Source of the DNA: Geobacter sp.
Lineage (GTDB): Bacteria; Desulfobacterota; Desulfuromonadia; Geobacterales; DSM-12255
Assembly (NCBI GenBank): GCA_012026855.1
Contig: VEOV01000067.1
Coordinates: 1-6,011 of the forward strand
Direction: 5' to 3'
Length of the DNA: 6,011 nucleotides
The notes under the pieces are model-generated. The model had not been told where the DNA came from. It saw only the letters and a list, made by a program, of their open reading frames with translations, and made no database searches. The position numbers and the translations under genes were made by a program. This document shows positions 5,918-6,011 of the stretch, one piece after another. Numbering within the stretch: position 1 is the stretch's first letter; each line of letters starts with the position of its first letter.

Positions 5918-6011
5918 TGAAATTGTCCGGCTGATGTGCTAATCATGGGGCTTGAATAAGAGTAAAGTGACCCCTCCAAAACCGAAAGAGTTTTCCGCCT
6001 CCCCCTTCTCC
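5918..6011. other. intergenic DNA upstream of the metX promoter, no gene supported
   Basis: Short open frames run in from the right edge on the minus strand but stop within a few dozen codons, and none carries a recognisable motif. A five-pair inverted repeat (AAAAC at 5978-5982, GTTTT at 5990-5994) is present but weak. The minus strand is purine-rich at 5995-6011. I see no operator or gene I can name. Confidence 0.4.

Noticed and set aside
5939..6010. Minus-strand frame entering from the right edge and ending at TAG (5939-5941), possibly the 3' end of a neighbouring gene.
   Set aside because: It is only 23 codons long, the two other minus-strand frames are also open over much of the same stretch, and the peptide is not recognisable. 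It cannot be told from chance.

Overview
The window holds three genes, and all three look like ordinary chromosome of a Geobacter-type bacterium (order Geobacterales/Desulfuromonadales). This placement is inferred from three things: a GC-rich, uniform composition, a MetX protein that closely resembles the Geobacter homologues I remember, and a very large PAS/GAF/receiver sensor kinase of the kind abundant in that group. No mobile element, CRISPR array, tRNA or rRNA is visible. Only the AT-rich first ~50 bases differ in composition from the rest.

Layout. Positions 1-122 are a short leader: an AT-rich segment with a small inverted repeat, then a Shine-Dalgarno sequence. Positions 123-4025 (+) encode one 1300-residue membrane-bound hybrid histidine kinase, with domain order TM-Cache-TM-coiled coil-PAS-PAS-GAF-PAS-HisKA-HATPase-REC. 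A GC hairpin sits directly after its stop codon. Positions 4026-4124 are the gap between convergent genes; apart from that hairpin I see no convincing terminator for either strand.

On the minus strand, read right to left, there is a two-gene unit. A sigma70-type promoter (5888-5917) drives a leader containing a SAM-I (S-box) riboswitch (5763-5869). The leader ends in an intrinsic terminator (5706-5739) whose U-tract abuts the start codon of metX (5704-4586). metX overlaps by the four bases ATGA with a gene for a small exported DUF2147 protein (4589-4125). Positions 5918-6011 hold no gene I can support.

How the parts work together. When S-adenosylmethionine (SAM) is plentiful, the aptamer closes P1, the terminator forms, and both metX and the DUF2147 gene should be off. 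When SAM is scarce, the 3' strand of P1 and the next few bases can pair with the terminator's 5' arm and loop, so transcription continues and the metX ribosome binding site is freed. MetX then activates homoserine for methionine synthesis. The sensor kinase is convergent to this unit, has no dedicated response-regulator gene beside it here, and is probably functionally unrelated to it.

I do not see a wholly new system. The points most worth a second look are the compact riboswitch platform that combines terminator, ribosome binding site and start codon, and the SAM-controlled, translationally coupled DUF2147 export gene.
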